From: Cytobacillus kochii
GTDB lineage: Bacteria > Bacillota > Bacilli > Bacillales > Cytobacillaceae
Assembly: GCF_020171845.1 (NCBI RefSeq)
Contig: NZ_JAIVAM010000012.1
Location: 1-64,000 of the forward strand
Reading direction: 5' to 3'
Length of the DNA stretch: 64,000 bases
In this document: positions 16,466 through 25,331 of the stretch, piece by piece
How the letters are laid out: every line of letters begins with the position of its first letter
Numbering within the stretch: the stretch's first letter is position 1
Notes under the pieces: generated by a model
What the model saw: only the letters and a program-made list of their open reading frames with translations
Database searches by the model: none
What the model was told of the DNA's origin: nothing
Translations under genes and position numbers: made by a program

Positions 16466-17740
16466 TCAATAACCTTTTTTCATCAAATACACACATAATA
16501 AAAGTGAAAGAACGATAAAACTAATTAACGCCATAAAACCGCCTGTAAAAGAGCCTGTTGTTGTACTGAAAAAGCCAACAACCATTGGCCCAGCAGCTGC
16601 TACTAAATAAGATACACATCCGAATGTACCGCTTATTCTCCCCATCACTTGGGATGAAGCGACTTCATGGAGCATCGTCATGGTTATCGGTGCTGGCATG
16701 TATAATACACTTAATAGAATAATTGTAAGTAGAATAACGACTGTAGTATTCGTAGTGTATAAGAAGCCTACGAAGCAGCCTATGATGATGACACTTGCTA
16801 CGGCGACAAATATAGCCCGTTTCATCCATCTATCAGAAAGATAGCCACATACTAATTGAACGATGATGGCAAGAGCATAACCCGCTGCATTAATCATAGC
16901 TGAATTAACAAAATCAATCCCCTTTGCTTCTGTTAAATAGCTTGGCAAAAATGTAGAAAATCCAAAAAAACCGATTGAGACGCAAGCATATACTGTTGTT
17001 AATATCCAGAACAGAGGACTAGTTAAAACAGATTTAACACTTCCTGTATCGATGTTAGCAGTCTTTTTCACTCCTTGTCCCTTTTCTATATAGTTCACTT
17101 CTGCAGCATTAGTTGCATAATGTTCAGATGGTTTGTTTCTAATCATAAAAATAAATATGGCCAAACAAATAAAAGAAATAATCGCTAGTGCGAAATAACT
17201 TTCTCTCCATCCAAAAGAGGCGGCAATTAATGCGATCGCTGGAATACCAATAACTGGTCCGATTGCATTCCCTGTAAACCAAAAAGACTGAGCTTTCCCT
17301 TGTTCTTGTTGCGGAAACCACTTAGCAGTTAAGGTAAGTGCAATGGGGTATAAAACACCTTCACCTACCCCTAGTAATGCTCTTGACCATAATAATGCCG
17401 TAACCGATGTAGCTACTCCACCGATAATCATCGCTATACCCCAAATGGCTATACCAATCATTCCACTCTTAAATGCGCCGATACGGTCGACTACAAATCC
17501 CCAGAAAAACTGCCCTAATGCGTATGTAATTAAAAAGACAGAACTTAATGTTCCCTTGATCACATTATCACTAATAGCTAAATCTTGTAAAAACTGTCTT
17601 TCTGCAAATAGTATATTAATATTAGATTTATCGATCATTGAAACCGTGAACAGTAGCATTAATGGTAGTGAAATATAAATCCACCTAGCATTTGTTGCCT
17701 TTGTCATGTTTTCTTCGTGTAGTACATTTGCCTTTTGCAT
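16466..17740 (-). CDS. MFS transporter, anion:cation symporter-like
   Basis: 424 aa from ATG 17740, with AAGGAGTG eight bases upstream (the frame is open to 17800). Twelve membrane segments. The early loop reads MIDKSNINILFAERQFLQDL; LGVGEGVLYPIALTLTAKWF and the later helices match the ACS family that imports organic acids such as hexuronates, glucarate or aromatic carboxylates. It lies downstream of the molybdenum-hydroxylase operon on the same strand, so it may bring in that enzyme's substrate or a precursor, but a large hairpin separates them. Confidence 0.85.
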   Translation of the reverse strand: MQKANVLHEENMTKATNARWIYISLPLMLLFTVSMIDKSNINILFAERQFLQDLAISDNVIKGTLSSVFLITYALGQFFWGFVVDRIGAFKSGMIGIAIWGIAMIIGGVATSVTALLWSRALLGVGEGVLYPIALTLTAKWFPQQEQGKAQSFWFTGNAIGPVIGIPAIALIAASFGWRESYFALAIISFICLAIFIFMIRNKPSEHYATNAAEVNYIEKGQGVKKTANIDTGSVKSVLTSPLFWILTTVYACVSIGFFGFSTFLPSYLTEAKGIDFVNSAMINAAGYALAIIVQLVCGYLSDRWMKRAIFVAVASVIIIGCFVGFLYTTNTTVVILLTIILLSVLYMPAPITMTMLHEVASSQVMGRISGTFGCVSYLVAAAGPMVVGFFSTTTGSFTGGFMALISFIVLSLLLCVYLMKKGY

Positions 17741-17836
17741 AGTTGAATCACTCCTTGTGAAAATTGGCATGTTAGTAGAAGAGTGATATAATAAATACAC
17801 TCTTATTGATGGCTTTCCTAGTAATCTTTAAGATAG

Positions 17837-17898
17837 AACAGGTATCTTGCAATCAAAGGGATTTCCCACAAAATCCTTTGGAAGATACCTGTTTTTTT
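17837..17898. terminator. Large hairpin between the molybdenum-hydroxylase operon and the MFS gene
   Basis: A perfect 12-bp stem AACAGGTATCTT / AAGATACCTGTT encloses a second partial stem (CAAAGGGATTT / AAATCCTTTG). The T-run follows on the plus strand only, while both neighbouring genes are on the minus strand. It may end minus-strand transcription without a T-run, stop antisense transcription, or act as an RNA element ahead of the MFS gene. Confidence 0.5.
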
Positions 17899-17901
17899 CC
17901 T

Positions 17902-20274
17902 TTAATTTGTTTGTAGTGCTTGAAAAGATGCCTCTGCTTCCTTAATCCATGTTCTTAACTTATTTGGACTGATAGGTAAATCATTTGTTTTAATTTCTAA
18001 TGGATGAAGTGCATCTACAATTGCATTTGCTATTGCAGCTGGTGGCGCGATGGCACCCCCCTCACCTACACCTTTTATCCCTAGGCGATTTCTTGTTGAT
18101 TTGAATTCCTGGTGTGCTTTTGCCACCGTTGGTACTTCCATCGATGTTGGTAATAAATAATCCATATAAGTACCGGTAAGCAATTGCCCTGTTTGGTCAT
18201 AGACGATTTCTTCGTAAAGAGCTGAACCAATTCCTTGTGCAATACCGCCTTGCACTTGACCATCAACAATCATCGGATTAATAACCGTACCACAATCATG
18301 TACAACACTATATTTCTGTAAATCTACAAAACCTGTTTCTTTATCAACCTCCACTTGTGCCATATGAATCGAAGCAGCAAATGTAACCGTTGGAGGGGCA
18401 AAATAATGTGTTACTTCTAAGCTTGCTTCCATGCCTTCTGGTAAATTCCCTAATTTAGCAGGCAGCGCCGCTCGCCCAACATCTTGATAGGTGACAAACT
18501 TTTCAGGAGAAGTCTCTGCATATATTTTCCCTTCATCAATGACTAAATCTTCATCCGTTTTTAGCAAATGTGCAGCGATTTTTAACACTTTCTCTCTCAT
18601 TTTTAATGCTGCCTCATAAATAGCTGAACCTGCATTTACTGCGCTTCGGCTTGCGTAAGTTCCTTGACCCATTGGCAACACAGTTGTTTCGCCAACTCGA
18701 ACAGTAATATTTTGCGGGTTTACACCCAATCCGTCTGCTGCAATTTGTGAAAATACTGTTTCATGCCCTTGTCCTTGAGGGGTACAGCCTAAATAAGCTG
18801 TTACATGACCAGAAGGGTCAATAGAGATATGTGCCCCTTCATAAGGTCCTGCGCCCGTACCTTCTACGTAAGAAGAGATGCCGATACCAACTAGCTTACC
18901 TTCTTTCTTCTTCTCTTCTTGTTCTTTTCTAAAAGCATCATAGTCAACTAAATCAACTGCCTTGCGTAATGCATCAGGATAATCGCCACTATCATAAATA
19001 AGCTGATGACCATCTTTTACAAGAATTCCTTGATCATAAGGCATGTCTTCAGCTTGGATCATATTTTTCTTCATAATTTCGATTGGATCTACTTTTAATT
19101 TTCTTGCGACGATATCGATAATTCGATCCATTACAAAGACTACTTCAGGTCTACCTGCCCCCCTAAATGGGACATTAGGTGTTTTGTTCGTTAAGATGAC
19201 TTCACATTCACTATCATAATTAGGGATTTTATAAGCTCCTCTTAAATGATAGGCACTATTATAAGCACAAGTTAAGGCGAAGAAATTAACAGCACCACTA
19301 TCAATCACAAAAAAATCCTTAATTGCCGTAATCGTTCCATCCTGTTTAAATGAAACTTTCACATCATGGATTTGATCCCTAGATTGCCTTGCACTTGTTA
19401 AATGCTCCATTCGGTCCTCTACCCATTTTATCGGCCTCTGCAATTTTTTAGCCAAGTAAGGAATAACAATCTCTTCTGGGTGAACACCTCCTTTTGGTCC
19501 AAATCCCCCTCCAACATCAGGTGCTGTAACACGAATACTTAAATCGGGTAATGACAAACAATGTGCTAAAGTAGATCTGATTTCATAAGGCATTTGCGAA
19601 GACGACCAAACTCTCAGTTCTTGATTTCTTGTATCAAATTTCGCCACTACTCCTCTTGTTTCTAACGGATTTGATCCGAGTCGTGGGGTGCGAATTTTTT
19701 CATTCATTATATAGTCCGCCTCGGCAAATGCTTGCTCAACATTGCCTGTTGTCACATGAAAATGGGACTGAATATTATTTTCTAAATGTTCTTGTATGAG
19801 AGGTGCACCCTTTTTTCTTGCCTCATATGGGTCAACAAGGGGTTGTAGCGGCTCATACGTTACTTCAACTAGATCAGCTGCATCTTCGGCGATGTAACGA
19901 TTTTTCGCCACAACTATTGCTACAGATTGGCCAACGTATGTAACTTTCTTCTTAGCCAAAATATCTTCATAGTTAAAGTTGATTGTTGGCGATATAGCCT
20001 CAACTAAATTGGGTGGCAAAAAACAATGTGATTCAAATTGCGTCAATGGTTTGATGTCTTCAATATCTTTTGCAGTAAATATCCCATAAACACCCTCTAT
20101 TGCTTTTGCAGCCTCTATATTTATGTCCACAATCTTCGCATGTGCATGAGGGCTTCTTACAAATACTGCCTCTGCCATATTGGTTAAACTAATATCGCCT
20201 ACAAACATGCCCGTTCCAGTTAAAAGGCGATAATCTTCCTTTCTGTGCATGCTTTTTCCGATATATTTATGCAT
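17902..20274 (-). CDS. Molybdenum hydroxylase, molybdopterin-binding large subunit (xanthine dehydrogenase / form II CoxL family)
   Basis: 790 aa, normal for the large subunit of the CoxL/xanthine dehydrogenase family. Start of the Mo domain near KSMHRKEDYRLLTGTG. Mo-site segments: DVGGGFGPKGG, PFRGAGRPE in the active-site loop, and GVGEGGAIAPPAA, which carries the catalytic Glu. The loop lacks the AYxCSFR cysteine of true aerobic CO dehydrogenase and is close to AYRGAGR of form II enzymes. The substrate is therefore more likely a purine, aldehyde or N-heterocycle than CO. Last gene of a coxG-M-S-L-ordered set, 14 bp after the Fe-S subunit gene. Confidence 0.9.
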   Translation of the reverse strand: MHKYIGKSMHRKEDYRLLTGTGMFVGDISLTNMAEAVFVRSPHAHAKIVDINIEAAKAIEGVYGIFTAKDIEDIKPLTQFESHCFLPPNLVEAISPTINFNYEDILAKKKVTYVGQSVAIVVAKNRYIAEDAADLVEVTYEPLQPLVDPYEARKKGAPLIQEHLENNIQSHFHVTTGNVEQAFAEADYIMNEKIRTPRLGSNPLETRGVVAKFDTRNQELRVWSSSQMPYEIRSTLAHCLSLPDLSIRVTAPDVGGGFGPKGGVHPEEIVIPYLAKKLQRPIKWVEDRMEHLTSARQSRDQIHDVKVSFKQDGTITAIKDFFVIDSGAVNFFALTCAYNSAYHLRGAYKIPNYDSECEVILTNKTPNVPFRGAGRPEVVFVMDRIIDIVARKLKVDPIEIMKKNMIQAEDMPYDQGILVKDGHQLIYDSGDYPDALRKAVDLVDYDAFRKEQEEKKKEGKLVGIGISSYVEGTGAGPYEGAHISIDPSGHVTAYLGCTPQGQGHETVFSQIAADGLGVNPQNITVRVGETTVLPMGQGTYASRSAVNAGSAIYEAALKMREKVLKIAAHLLKTDEDLVIDEGKIYAETSPEKFVTYQDVGRAALPAKLGNLPEGMEASLEVTHYFAPPTVTFAASIHMAQVEVDKETGFVDLQKYSVVHDCGTVINPMIVDGQVQGGIAQGIGSALYEEIVYDQTGQLLTGTYMDYLLPTSMEVPTVAKAHQEFKSTRNRLGIKGVGEGGAIAPPAAIANAIVDALHPLEIKTNDLPISPNKLRTWIKEAEASFQALQTN

Positions 20275-20288
20275 GTTTCTCCCTCCTT

Positions 20289-20762
20289 TTATACCGTTTG
20301 ATGTGTAACTTGCTTTACTGCTTTAACAATATTGGCATAGCCTGTACAACGGCAAAGATTCCCTGAGATGGCTTCTCGAATTTCTTCTTCTGTCGGATTG
20401 GGATTTTCTTTCGTAAATTGCGTTAGTGTCATTAAGAACCCTGGTGTGCAAAATCCACATTGGAGGGAATGGCAATCCGTAAATGCTTGTTGAAGAGGAT
20501 TTAATTGACCATCTTCACCAGCAAGTGATTCAACTGTTTCAATTGTTGCCCCATCTGCTTGAACAGCTAGCATTAAACAACCTCGAACCGCTTCACCGTT
20601 TAAAAGTATTGTACATGCCCCGCATACCCCATGCTCGCAACCGACATGTGTGCCTGTTAAAAATAATTCTTCTCTTAAGAAGTCTGTTAATAAGAGCCTA
20701 GGTTCTATATCTCTTTCCACTTTTTCTCCATTTACATTTAAAGAAATATTCACTTTATCCAA
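20289..20762 (-). CDS. Molybdenum hydroxylase, [2Fe-2S] small subunit
   Basis: 157 aa. N-terminal plant-type ferredoxin cluster: GCEHGVCGACTILLNGEAVR then GC (C-x4-C-x2-C...C). C-terminal four-helix cluster: QCGFCTPGFL and GNLCRCTGY. Both clusters are complete, so it should pass electrons from the Mo site to FAD. TTG start at 20762 with AAGGAG nine bases upstream, overlapping the end of the FAD subunit gene by 8 bp. Confidence 0.93.
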   Translation of the reverse strand: MDKVNISLNVNGEKVERDIEPRLLLTDFLREELFLTGTHVGCEHGVCGACTILLNGEAVRGCLMLAVQADGATIETVESLAGEDGQLNPLQQAFTDCHSLQCGFCTPGFLMTLTQFTKENPNPTEEEIREAISGNLCRCTGYANIVKAVKQVTHQTV

Positions 20763-21648
20763 CCTTCTCTTCTCCTTCCCATGCTCTTGCTATTGCTTCT
20801 TCTATTGCACGTTTTAATAGGGTACCAATAAGTTCCCTGCGATAATCAGCACTTCCGTGCAAATCTCCTTCTGGGTCCACACACTCACTCGTTAATTCAG
20901 CGATTTCTTTTAATAAAGCTTCCGTTACTTTCTTTCCTATTAATAATTCCTCAGCTTCTTCTATTATAAGAGGAACAGGATTAACACCACCTACAGCTAG
21001 TTGTGCCTTTTGAATAAGTCCTTGATTATCAAGTTCAATTACTGCTGCAGCGATTGCTAAGCCAAAATCTCCATGTCTCCTCGCCACTTCTACAAAAGAA
21101 TGCCCCACTCTCTCTCCTTGTGTCATAATTGGAAAGCGGATTTCTTTCACTAATTGATTTGTTTGTAATGAAGTCAGGAGATAAGTGAGAAAAAAATCTT
21201 CAGGACCGACAACTTCCTCTTCATCCACTGAAGCAATAACAATCTCACCTCTTAATGTCGTCAATACACACGGTAATTCTGCCGAAGGATCACCGTGAGC
21301 TATACTGCCACCAATTGTCCCACGATTGCGAATTTGTTTATGACCTACCCACTTAATTGCGTCAATAAGCAATGGACATTTTTCTTTAATTAATAGTGAA
21401 TTTTCCACTTCCACATGCCTTGTCAGTGCACCAATGGCGATATATCCATCCTCTTCACGAATATAATTTAACTCCTTTATACCGCTCACATCGATTAAAA
21501 ACTCAGGGGTAGATAGCCTCATATTCAGTACAGGTATTAAACTTTGCCCTCCAGAAATGATTTTACAATCATCTGCGTATTCTTCTAGATAGGTTAGTGC
21601 CTCATTAACACTTGACGGTTTTAAATATTTAAATTTTGATGGTTTCAT
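20755..21648 (-). CDS. Molybdenum hydroxylase, FAD-binding medium subunit
   Basis: 297 aa. FAD-binding motifs SGGQSLIPVLNMRL (near residue 33) and GTIGGSIAHGDPSAELP (near 110) are typical of CoxM/XdhB subunits; the C-terminal CO_deh_flav_C domain ends near ALLKRAIEEAIARAW. It accepts electrons from the Fe-S subunit and passes them to NAD or quinone. Overlaps the next gene by 8 bp, so stoichiometric expression is likely. Confidence 0.93.
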   Translation of the reverse strand: MKPSKFKYLKPSSVNEALTYLEEYADDCKIISGGQSLIPVLNMRLSTPEFLIDVSGIKELNYIREEDGYIAIGALTRHVEVENSLLIKEKCPLLIDAIKWVGHKQIRNRGTIGGSIAHGDPSAELPCVLTTLRGEIVIASVDEEEVVGPEDFFLTYLLTSLQTNQLVKEIRFPIMTQGERVGHSFVEVARRHGDFGLAIAAAVIELDNQGLIQKAQLAVGGVNPVPLIIEEAEELLIGKKVTEALLKEIAELTSECVDPEGDLHGSADYRRELIGTLLKRAIEEAIARAWEGEEKVG

Positions 21649-21666
21649 GCTCGTGCCACCCTTTCG

Positions 21667-22116
21667 TTACGCCTTTTGTAAAGTGATTTGTTTCTCCACA
21701 TCTTTAAAAAAGTTTCCAGCAATAAATTTCGCCACACCGCTCATTACTCTGCTTCCTACACCTGCAATCATGCCGCCAACTTCAGCATCACATTCCCATT
21801 TAACTTCACACTTTTCTTCATCAACTGCAGTAATATAGCAATCCATTTTTGCTTTAACAAATCCTGGCTTTCCACTCCCTTCTGCTATTAATTGATAGTG
21901 TACAGGTGCTTCGATATCTTCAAGTTTTACATTTCCTTTGTAATCCCCTTTAACTGAAGCAATGCCCAATTTCATTTCAACATCATAGGTTCCGTCCTCT
22001 TTTAACACTAGGCTTTTGCATCCTGGAATAGCTTTTTCTAATATTTGAGGGTTGTGAAGTGCATCCCAAACATCTTTATAATTTTTTTTCATTTTCACTT
22101 GACCTGATAAGATCAT
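21667..22116 (-). CDS. CoxG-like SRPBCC-domain protein
   Basis: 149 aa START/SRPBCC fold: an N-terminal beta strand followed by KDVWDALHNPQILEKAIPGC, the hallmark of CoxG, and a C-terminal long helix with VMSGVAKFIAGNFFKDVE. CoxG proteins accompany molybdenum hydroxylases and are linked to membrane attachment or maturation of the enzyme. First gene of the structural operon, preceded by about 200 bp of AT-rich sequence that should hold the promoter. Confidence 0.87.
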   Translation of the reverse strand: MILSGQVKMKKNYKDVWDALHNPQILEKAIPGCKSLVLKEDGTYDVEMKLGIASVKGDYKGNVKLEDIEAPVHYQLIAEGSGKPGFVKAKMDCYITAVDEEKCEVKWECDAEVGGMIAGVGSRVMSGVAKFIAGNFFKDVEKQITLQKA

Positions 22117-22312
22117 TATTTTCTCCCCTTTATAATTTTTTGAATTGTGCTAATAGTAATAATATTAATTTTTTCGAAAAATTTTGTCAATAAAATGCGG
22201 ATGTTTTTGTTTCGTTAACTAAATATCGTTTTTTATATAAAACACAAATATGTAAATAAGATTGTATTAGATGAAGAAGGCTATTTTTTGTTTTGGATGT
22301 AAAACCAATTTA

Positions 22313-22900
22313 TTATTTTAGCTTTTCATACTCTTTTATTGTGTCTATATCTAATAGAATACCGCGGTCATTCACTGCAATTTCTTCCTTATATGGGATG
22401 GTCTGAATAAAGTTCTTCCCACTTTGTTGTTGAATCGAATGAATCATTGTATTGTTGATGTTTGCAAAATAGACAGGATGGCCAGGCGTTTGATCATATG
22501 ATGGCCTTATAGATATTGGATGTTTCTTCTCTCTCGCTAACTGTTGCCCTCTTTGAATAATCATTTCACTAGTTTCCTTTTCTATAAAGGGGGCGTCTCC
22601 TAAAAATACGAGTGCATCTTCCTTTGGAAAGGCAACTTGGGTAAGTCCTTTGTACAGTGAAGACGATTGACCATTGGCATAATCCGAATTATAAGCCCAA
22701 GAAAAGGAAGGGTGATTTATCTTTATTTCTTCCATAATGGTAACTGCATCATGACCAATAACTGCTATCACTTCTTTACAATGTAACTTTAATACTTGTT
22801 CAATGACATAATGAAGCATAGTTGTCCCTTTAAATGGCAGCAACTGCTTCGTCCGCCCCATTCGCGTAGATAACCCTGCTGCGAGAATAATTGCTTTCAT
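22313..22900 (-). CDS. MobA/MocA-type nucleotidyltransferase for molybdopterin cofactor (PucB-like)
   Basis: 195 aa from ATG 22900. MKAIILAAGLSTRMGRTKQL is the nucleotide-binding start of NTP_transf_3 proteins such as MocA and PucB. These add CMP (or GMP) to molybdopterin for the xanthine-dehydrogenase family. VFLGDAPF and YDQTPGHPVYF follow. The frame also opens at GTG 22936, which has an AAGGAGG about ten bases upstream, so the start is uncertain; 22900 gives the family's usual N-terminus. It starts just past the XdhC stop (translational coupling likely). Confidence 0.85.
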   Translation of the reverse strand: MKAIILAAGLSTRMGRTKQLLPFKGTTMLHYVIEQVLKLHCKEVIAVIGHDAVTIMEEIKINHPSFSWAYNSDYANGQSSSLYKGLTQVAFPKEDALVFLGDAPFIEKETSEMIIQRGQQLAREKKHPISIRPSYDQTPGHPVYFANINNTMIHSIQQQSGKNFIQTIPYKEEIAVNDRGILLDIDTIKEYEKLK

Positions 22901-22907
22901 TGGACGT

Positions 22908-23705
22908 TTATGATGATTGGTGGATAAATTCCGCACCTTGTAGAAAGCCTCCTTTATGTCTTGTTCTAACTGCTATCACTTCAGCAACAATACTAATAGC
23001 AATCTCCTCAGAGGATACGGCTCCTATATCAAGACCAATTGGACTATGCATTCTTTGTAAGTCTGTATACGTGAAGTGACAACCTTCCAAATAAAGCTGA
23101 TCGAGGATTTTGATACGTCGTGATTTCGGTCCTAAAACGCCTATATAAGGAGCCAGTGAAGACAGGGCAAATTTTAATGTCTGCTTATCTTTCTCAATAT
23201 GATGATTCATAACGACAATATATGTACGATTTGTTACACGAATACATGCTGTGAAATCCTCTGGTCTAGCTATTATTCTTTCGGCATGAGGAAACCTTTC
23301 TTCATTGTTATAAAGGCTTCTTTGATCAATGACAACCGTTTTCATCCCGCATTCTGCTGCATATTTAACAACAGGTATCGCATCATGTCCTGCACCAAAC
23401 ACCATCAAAGTAGGTGATGGAACAAATACATCGAAGAATATGTCTACATCTAATTCATTCTCATCTTGTATCATTAAACTTTCTGATTGCGGGTTGGATT
23501 GCCTTAACTTTTCTTTAGCAATGGATAAAGCATCCAATTCCAATGCTTGGTCATGGAAAGATCCAATAGGGGATTGATTTTCCAGATAGCAAATCCGATA
23601 ATTTTTTTGTGACAAACTAGCTTCCGTAATGGTCATTAAAACAGCAGCTTGTTGTTGGTCAATCGCATCTAGCCAAGCGTCAAAAGGCGCCAATTTCTTT
23701 TGCAC
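22908..23705 (-). CDS. XdhC family, Rossmann-fold C-terminal domain protein
   Basis: About 265 aa from GTG 23705 (AGGAGG nine bases upstream; ATG 23711 would be only three bases from it). The XdhC C-terminal Rossmann domain starts near LMVFGAGHDAIPVVKYAAE and contains MNHHIEKDKQTLKFAL and YIGVLGPKSRR. XdhC proteins bind and sulfurate the Mo cofactor and insert it into xanthine-dehydrogenase-type enzymes. The N-terminal half of canonical XdhC/PucA is encoded by the overlapping upstream gene, so the factor is split in two. Confidence 0.85.
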   Translation of the reverse strand: MQKKLAPFDAWLDAIDQQQAAVLMTITEASLSQKNYRICYLENQSPIGSFHDQALELDALSIAKEKLRQSNPQSESLMIQDENELDVDIFFDVFVPSPTLMVFGAGHDAIPVVKYAAECGMKTVVIDQRSLYNNEERFPHAERIIARPEDFTACIRVTNRTYIVVMNHHIEKDKQTLKFALSSLAPYIGVLGPKSRRIKILDQLYLEGCHFTYTDLQRMHSPIGLDIGAVSSEEIAISIVAEVIAVRTRHKGGFLQGAEFIHQSS

Positions 23706-24060
23706 ATTCATCCACCTCCTCAATATTCTGTGTTGTATATATTATAGGTTCAATATAGATATGAACCGTTCCTGGACAGCCAAGGCCTAACCCCCATACC
23801 TCGTCTTCATCTAAATGATACGTTTTAATTATTGGAGCTTTTGTCTTTATTACTTCCTTGGCTATTTCTGCTACATCTGCTTCTAAACAGCCCCCCGATA
23901 TTAATCCAACAGTAACTCCATCCGCATCGATTAGCATTTTTGCCCCTTCTTTTCGATAAGCTGATCCTTTTACTTTAATAACTGTTGCTAGCGCACAAGG
24001 AAGCTTCTTGGCTTTTAGTTTTTGTATTGCCCTCATCACTTCCAACTGTTCATTAGTCAT
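23680..24060 (-). CDS. XdhC/CoxI N-terminal domain protein
   Basis: 126 aa from ATG 24060 (GGAGGG eight bases upstream). ALATVIKVKGSAYRKEGAKM and GLISGGCLEADVAE are the XdhC_CoxI signature, including the conserved cysteine, followed by GLGLGCPGTVHIYIEP. It overlaps the Rossmann-domain gene by about 26 bp. It acts in Mo-cofactor sulfuration or insertion together with that partner. First gene of the maturation operon xdhC(N)-xdhC(C)-mobA, directly upstream of the structural genes. Confidence 0.87.
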   Translation of the reverse strand: MTNEQLEVMRAIQKLKAKKLPCALATVIKVKGSAYRKEGAKMLIDADGVTVGLISGGCLEADVAEIAKEVIKTKAPIIKTYHLDEDEVWGLGLGCPGTVHIYIEPIIYTTQNIEEVDECAKEIGAF

Positions 24061-24261
24061 CGACATCACCCTCCAATGCGTATATATTTAATAGTACAAA
24101 TAAAAATTGGAATGTTTTACCTATAAAACGAAGTTTCCGATATAGAATAATATAATCGTTACTTCTTGACTATGTCAATTAAATTTTTAGAAAATTTACA
24201 ATAGATTACTATTTGAAATTTTTGACTTTTTATTACACAACATACATATGGAGGTATTCAT

Positions 24262-25035
24262 TTGAAAAATCCTACATTATCCAATTATTGGCTTTCTCCT
24301 CACTCTCCCGAATGGTATAGGCAAATAAGCAAGAACGGAAATGCATACATATACCCATGGCAATCTACTATTGATTCACCTATAGCAGAGAATATCTTTG
24401 ATCAACTTGTCTGTTTGCATACACAAGATAAAGTTACCCTTGATTTTGGCTGCGGGGATGGAAGATTCACAAAAAAATATGCTTTATATGCCAAGCAAAT
24501 GATTGGGGCCGATTCTTCTATGCAATTTATTCAGACGGCAATGAAGACAAAGCCCGAAAATACATCATTTATTGTTGCTCATTCAAAACATGTACTTCCT
24601 TTTAAACGAGCATTCTTTGATATTGCCATTATCCGCAAAGGGCCAACATCTATTTATCATCAATTACCTCTTTACGTAAAAGAAGGAGGGCTCATTTTAG
24701 GGTTGCACCCGGGTGAAAATGAGGGAAAAGAGTTATCAAACTGGTTTCCTAAACTTTTTCCAAACAACCAACATAACATACCCATTCAACAACATCTCAC
24801 AAAGATCTTTACAAAGGCTCCTTTCAAGAAATTTGAAATTCACCCGTATCATACGATTGAATATTTACATTCACCGCTTGATCTCATCCACTATCGTTGC
24901 TTTGGACAAAAAGAAGAAATCTATCAAGTAGTTAGCTCCGACATACAAGAAATCACTAACATTTTCAAGAAACATCAAACCGTTAAAGGATTACCTATCA
25001 CTTATGAACGATATATAACAATAGTACAAGTGTAA
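24262..25035 (+). CDS. SAM-dependent methyltransferase, class I
   Basis: 257 aa, TTG start with GGAGG seven bases upstream. Motif I of the Rossmann methyltransferase fold reads VTLDFGCGDGRFTKKY, motif II MIGADSSMQF, and a motif IV-like region HSKHVLPFKRAFFDIAIIRK. The C-terminal part (KFEIHPYHTIEYLHSPLDLI) is typical of small-molecule methyltransferases of the methyltransf_11/25 type. The substrate is unknown. Single gene with its own terminator. Confidence 0.82.
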   Translation: MKNPTLSNYWLSPHSPEWYRQISKNGNAYIYPWQSTIDSPIAENIFDQLVCLHTQDKVTLDFGCGDGRFTKKYALYAKQMIGADSSMQFIQTAMKTKPENTSFIVAHSKHVLPFKRAFFDIAIIRKGPTSIYHQLPLYVKEGGLILGLHPGENEGKELSNWFPKLFPNNQHNIPIQQHLTKIFTKAPFKKFEIHPYHTIEYLHSPLDLIHYRCFGQKEEIYQVVSSDIQEITNIFKKHQTVKGLPITYERYITIVQV

Positions 25036-25074
25036 ATCCCTTACAAGTCTATGGATTAAAGTCATTATTAGAAT

Positions 25075-25113
25075 AAATCTGGGCCTACCCTGCATGTAGG
25101 TAGACCCAGATTT
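25075..25113 (+). terminator. Terminator of the methyltransferase gene
   Basis: AAATCTGGG...CCCAGATTT with an inner CTAC/GTAG stem, followed by TTCATT. Forty bases after the stop. Confidence 0.65.
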
Positions 25114-25154
25114 CATTCTCTTAAGCATAATCATGATTCTTAGTAGTGTGTTCC

Positions 25155-25285
25155 TTATAACTCTCGCATGTCTTTTATTTTCCATGTTTGTTTGCGGTGG
25201 TCATAATTGCTGGGTTCTTCTAAAGACAAGATTGGTAATCTTATATAACACGATGACTGATCTTTGATGAACTTTAAGTCATAAA
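25155..25285 (-). pseudogene. C-terminal remnant of an unidentified gene
   Basis: Minus-strand frame, open for about 43 codons and ending at TAA 25155, without any start codon. The sequence is convincingly protein-like (LKFIKDQSSCYIRLPILSLE then EPSNYDHRKQTWKIKDMREL). It begins at the distal arm of the ATPase terminator, so the rest of the gene has been lost. Family not recognised. Confidence 0.4.
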
Positions 25286-25331
25286 AGACTAATCAGTACC
25301 TTGTTTATACAGCAAGGTATTGATTAGTCTT
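25285..25331 (-). terminator. Terminator of the AAA ATPase gene
   Basis: AAGACTAATCA-TACCTTG / CAAGGTA-TGATTAGTCTT (one mismatch) with TTTTAT after it on the minus strand. The proximal arm begins at the stop codon of the ATPase gene. Confidence 0.8.

Noticed and set aside
17902-20274. Annotation as carbon monoxide dehydrogenase large subunit
   Set aside because: The AYxCSFR active-site loop with the Cu-binding cysteine is absent; the loop is PFRGAGR, as in form II or other molybdenum hydroxylases.
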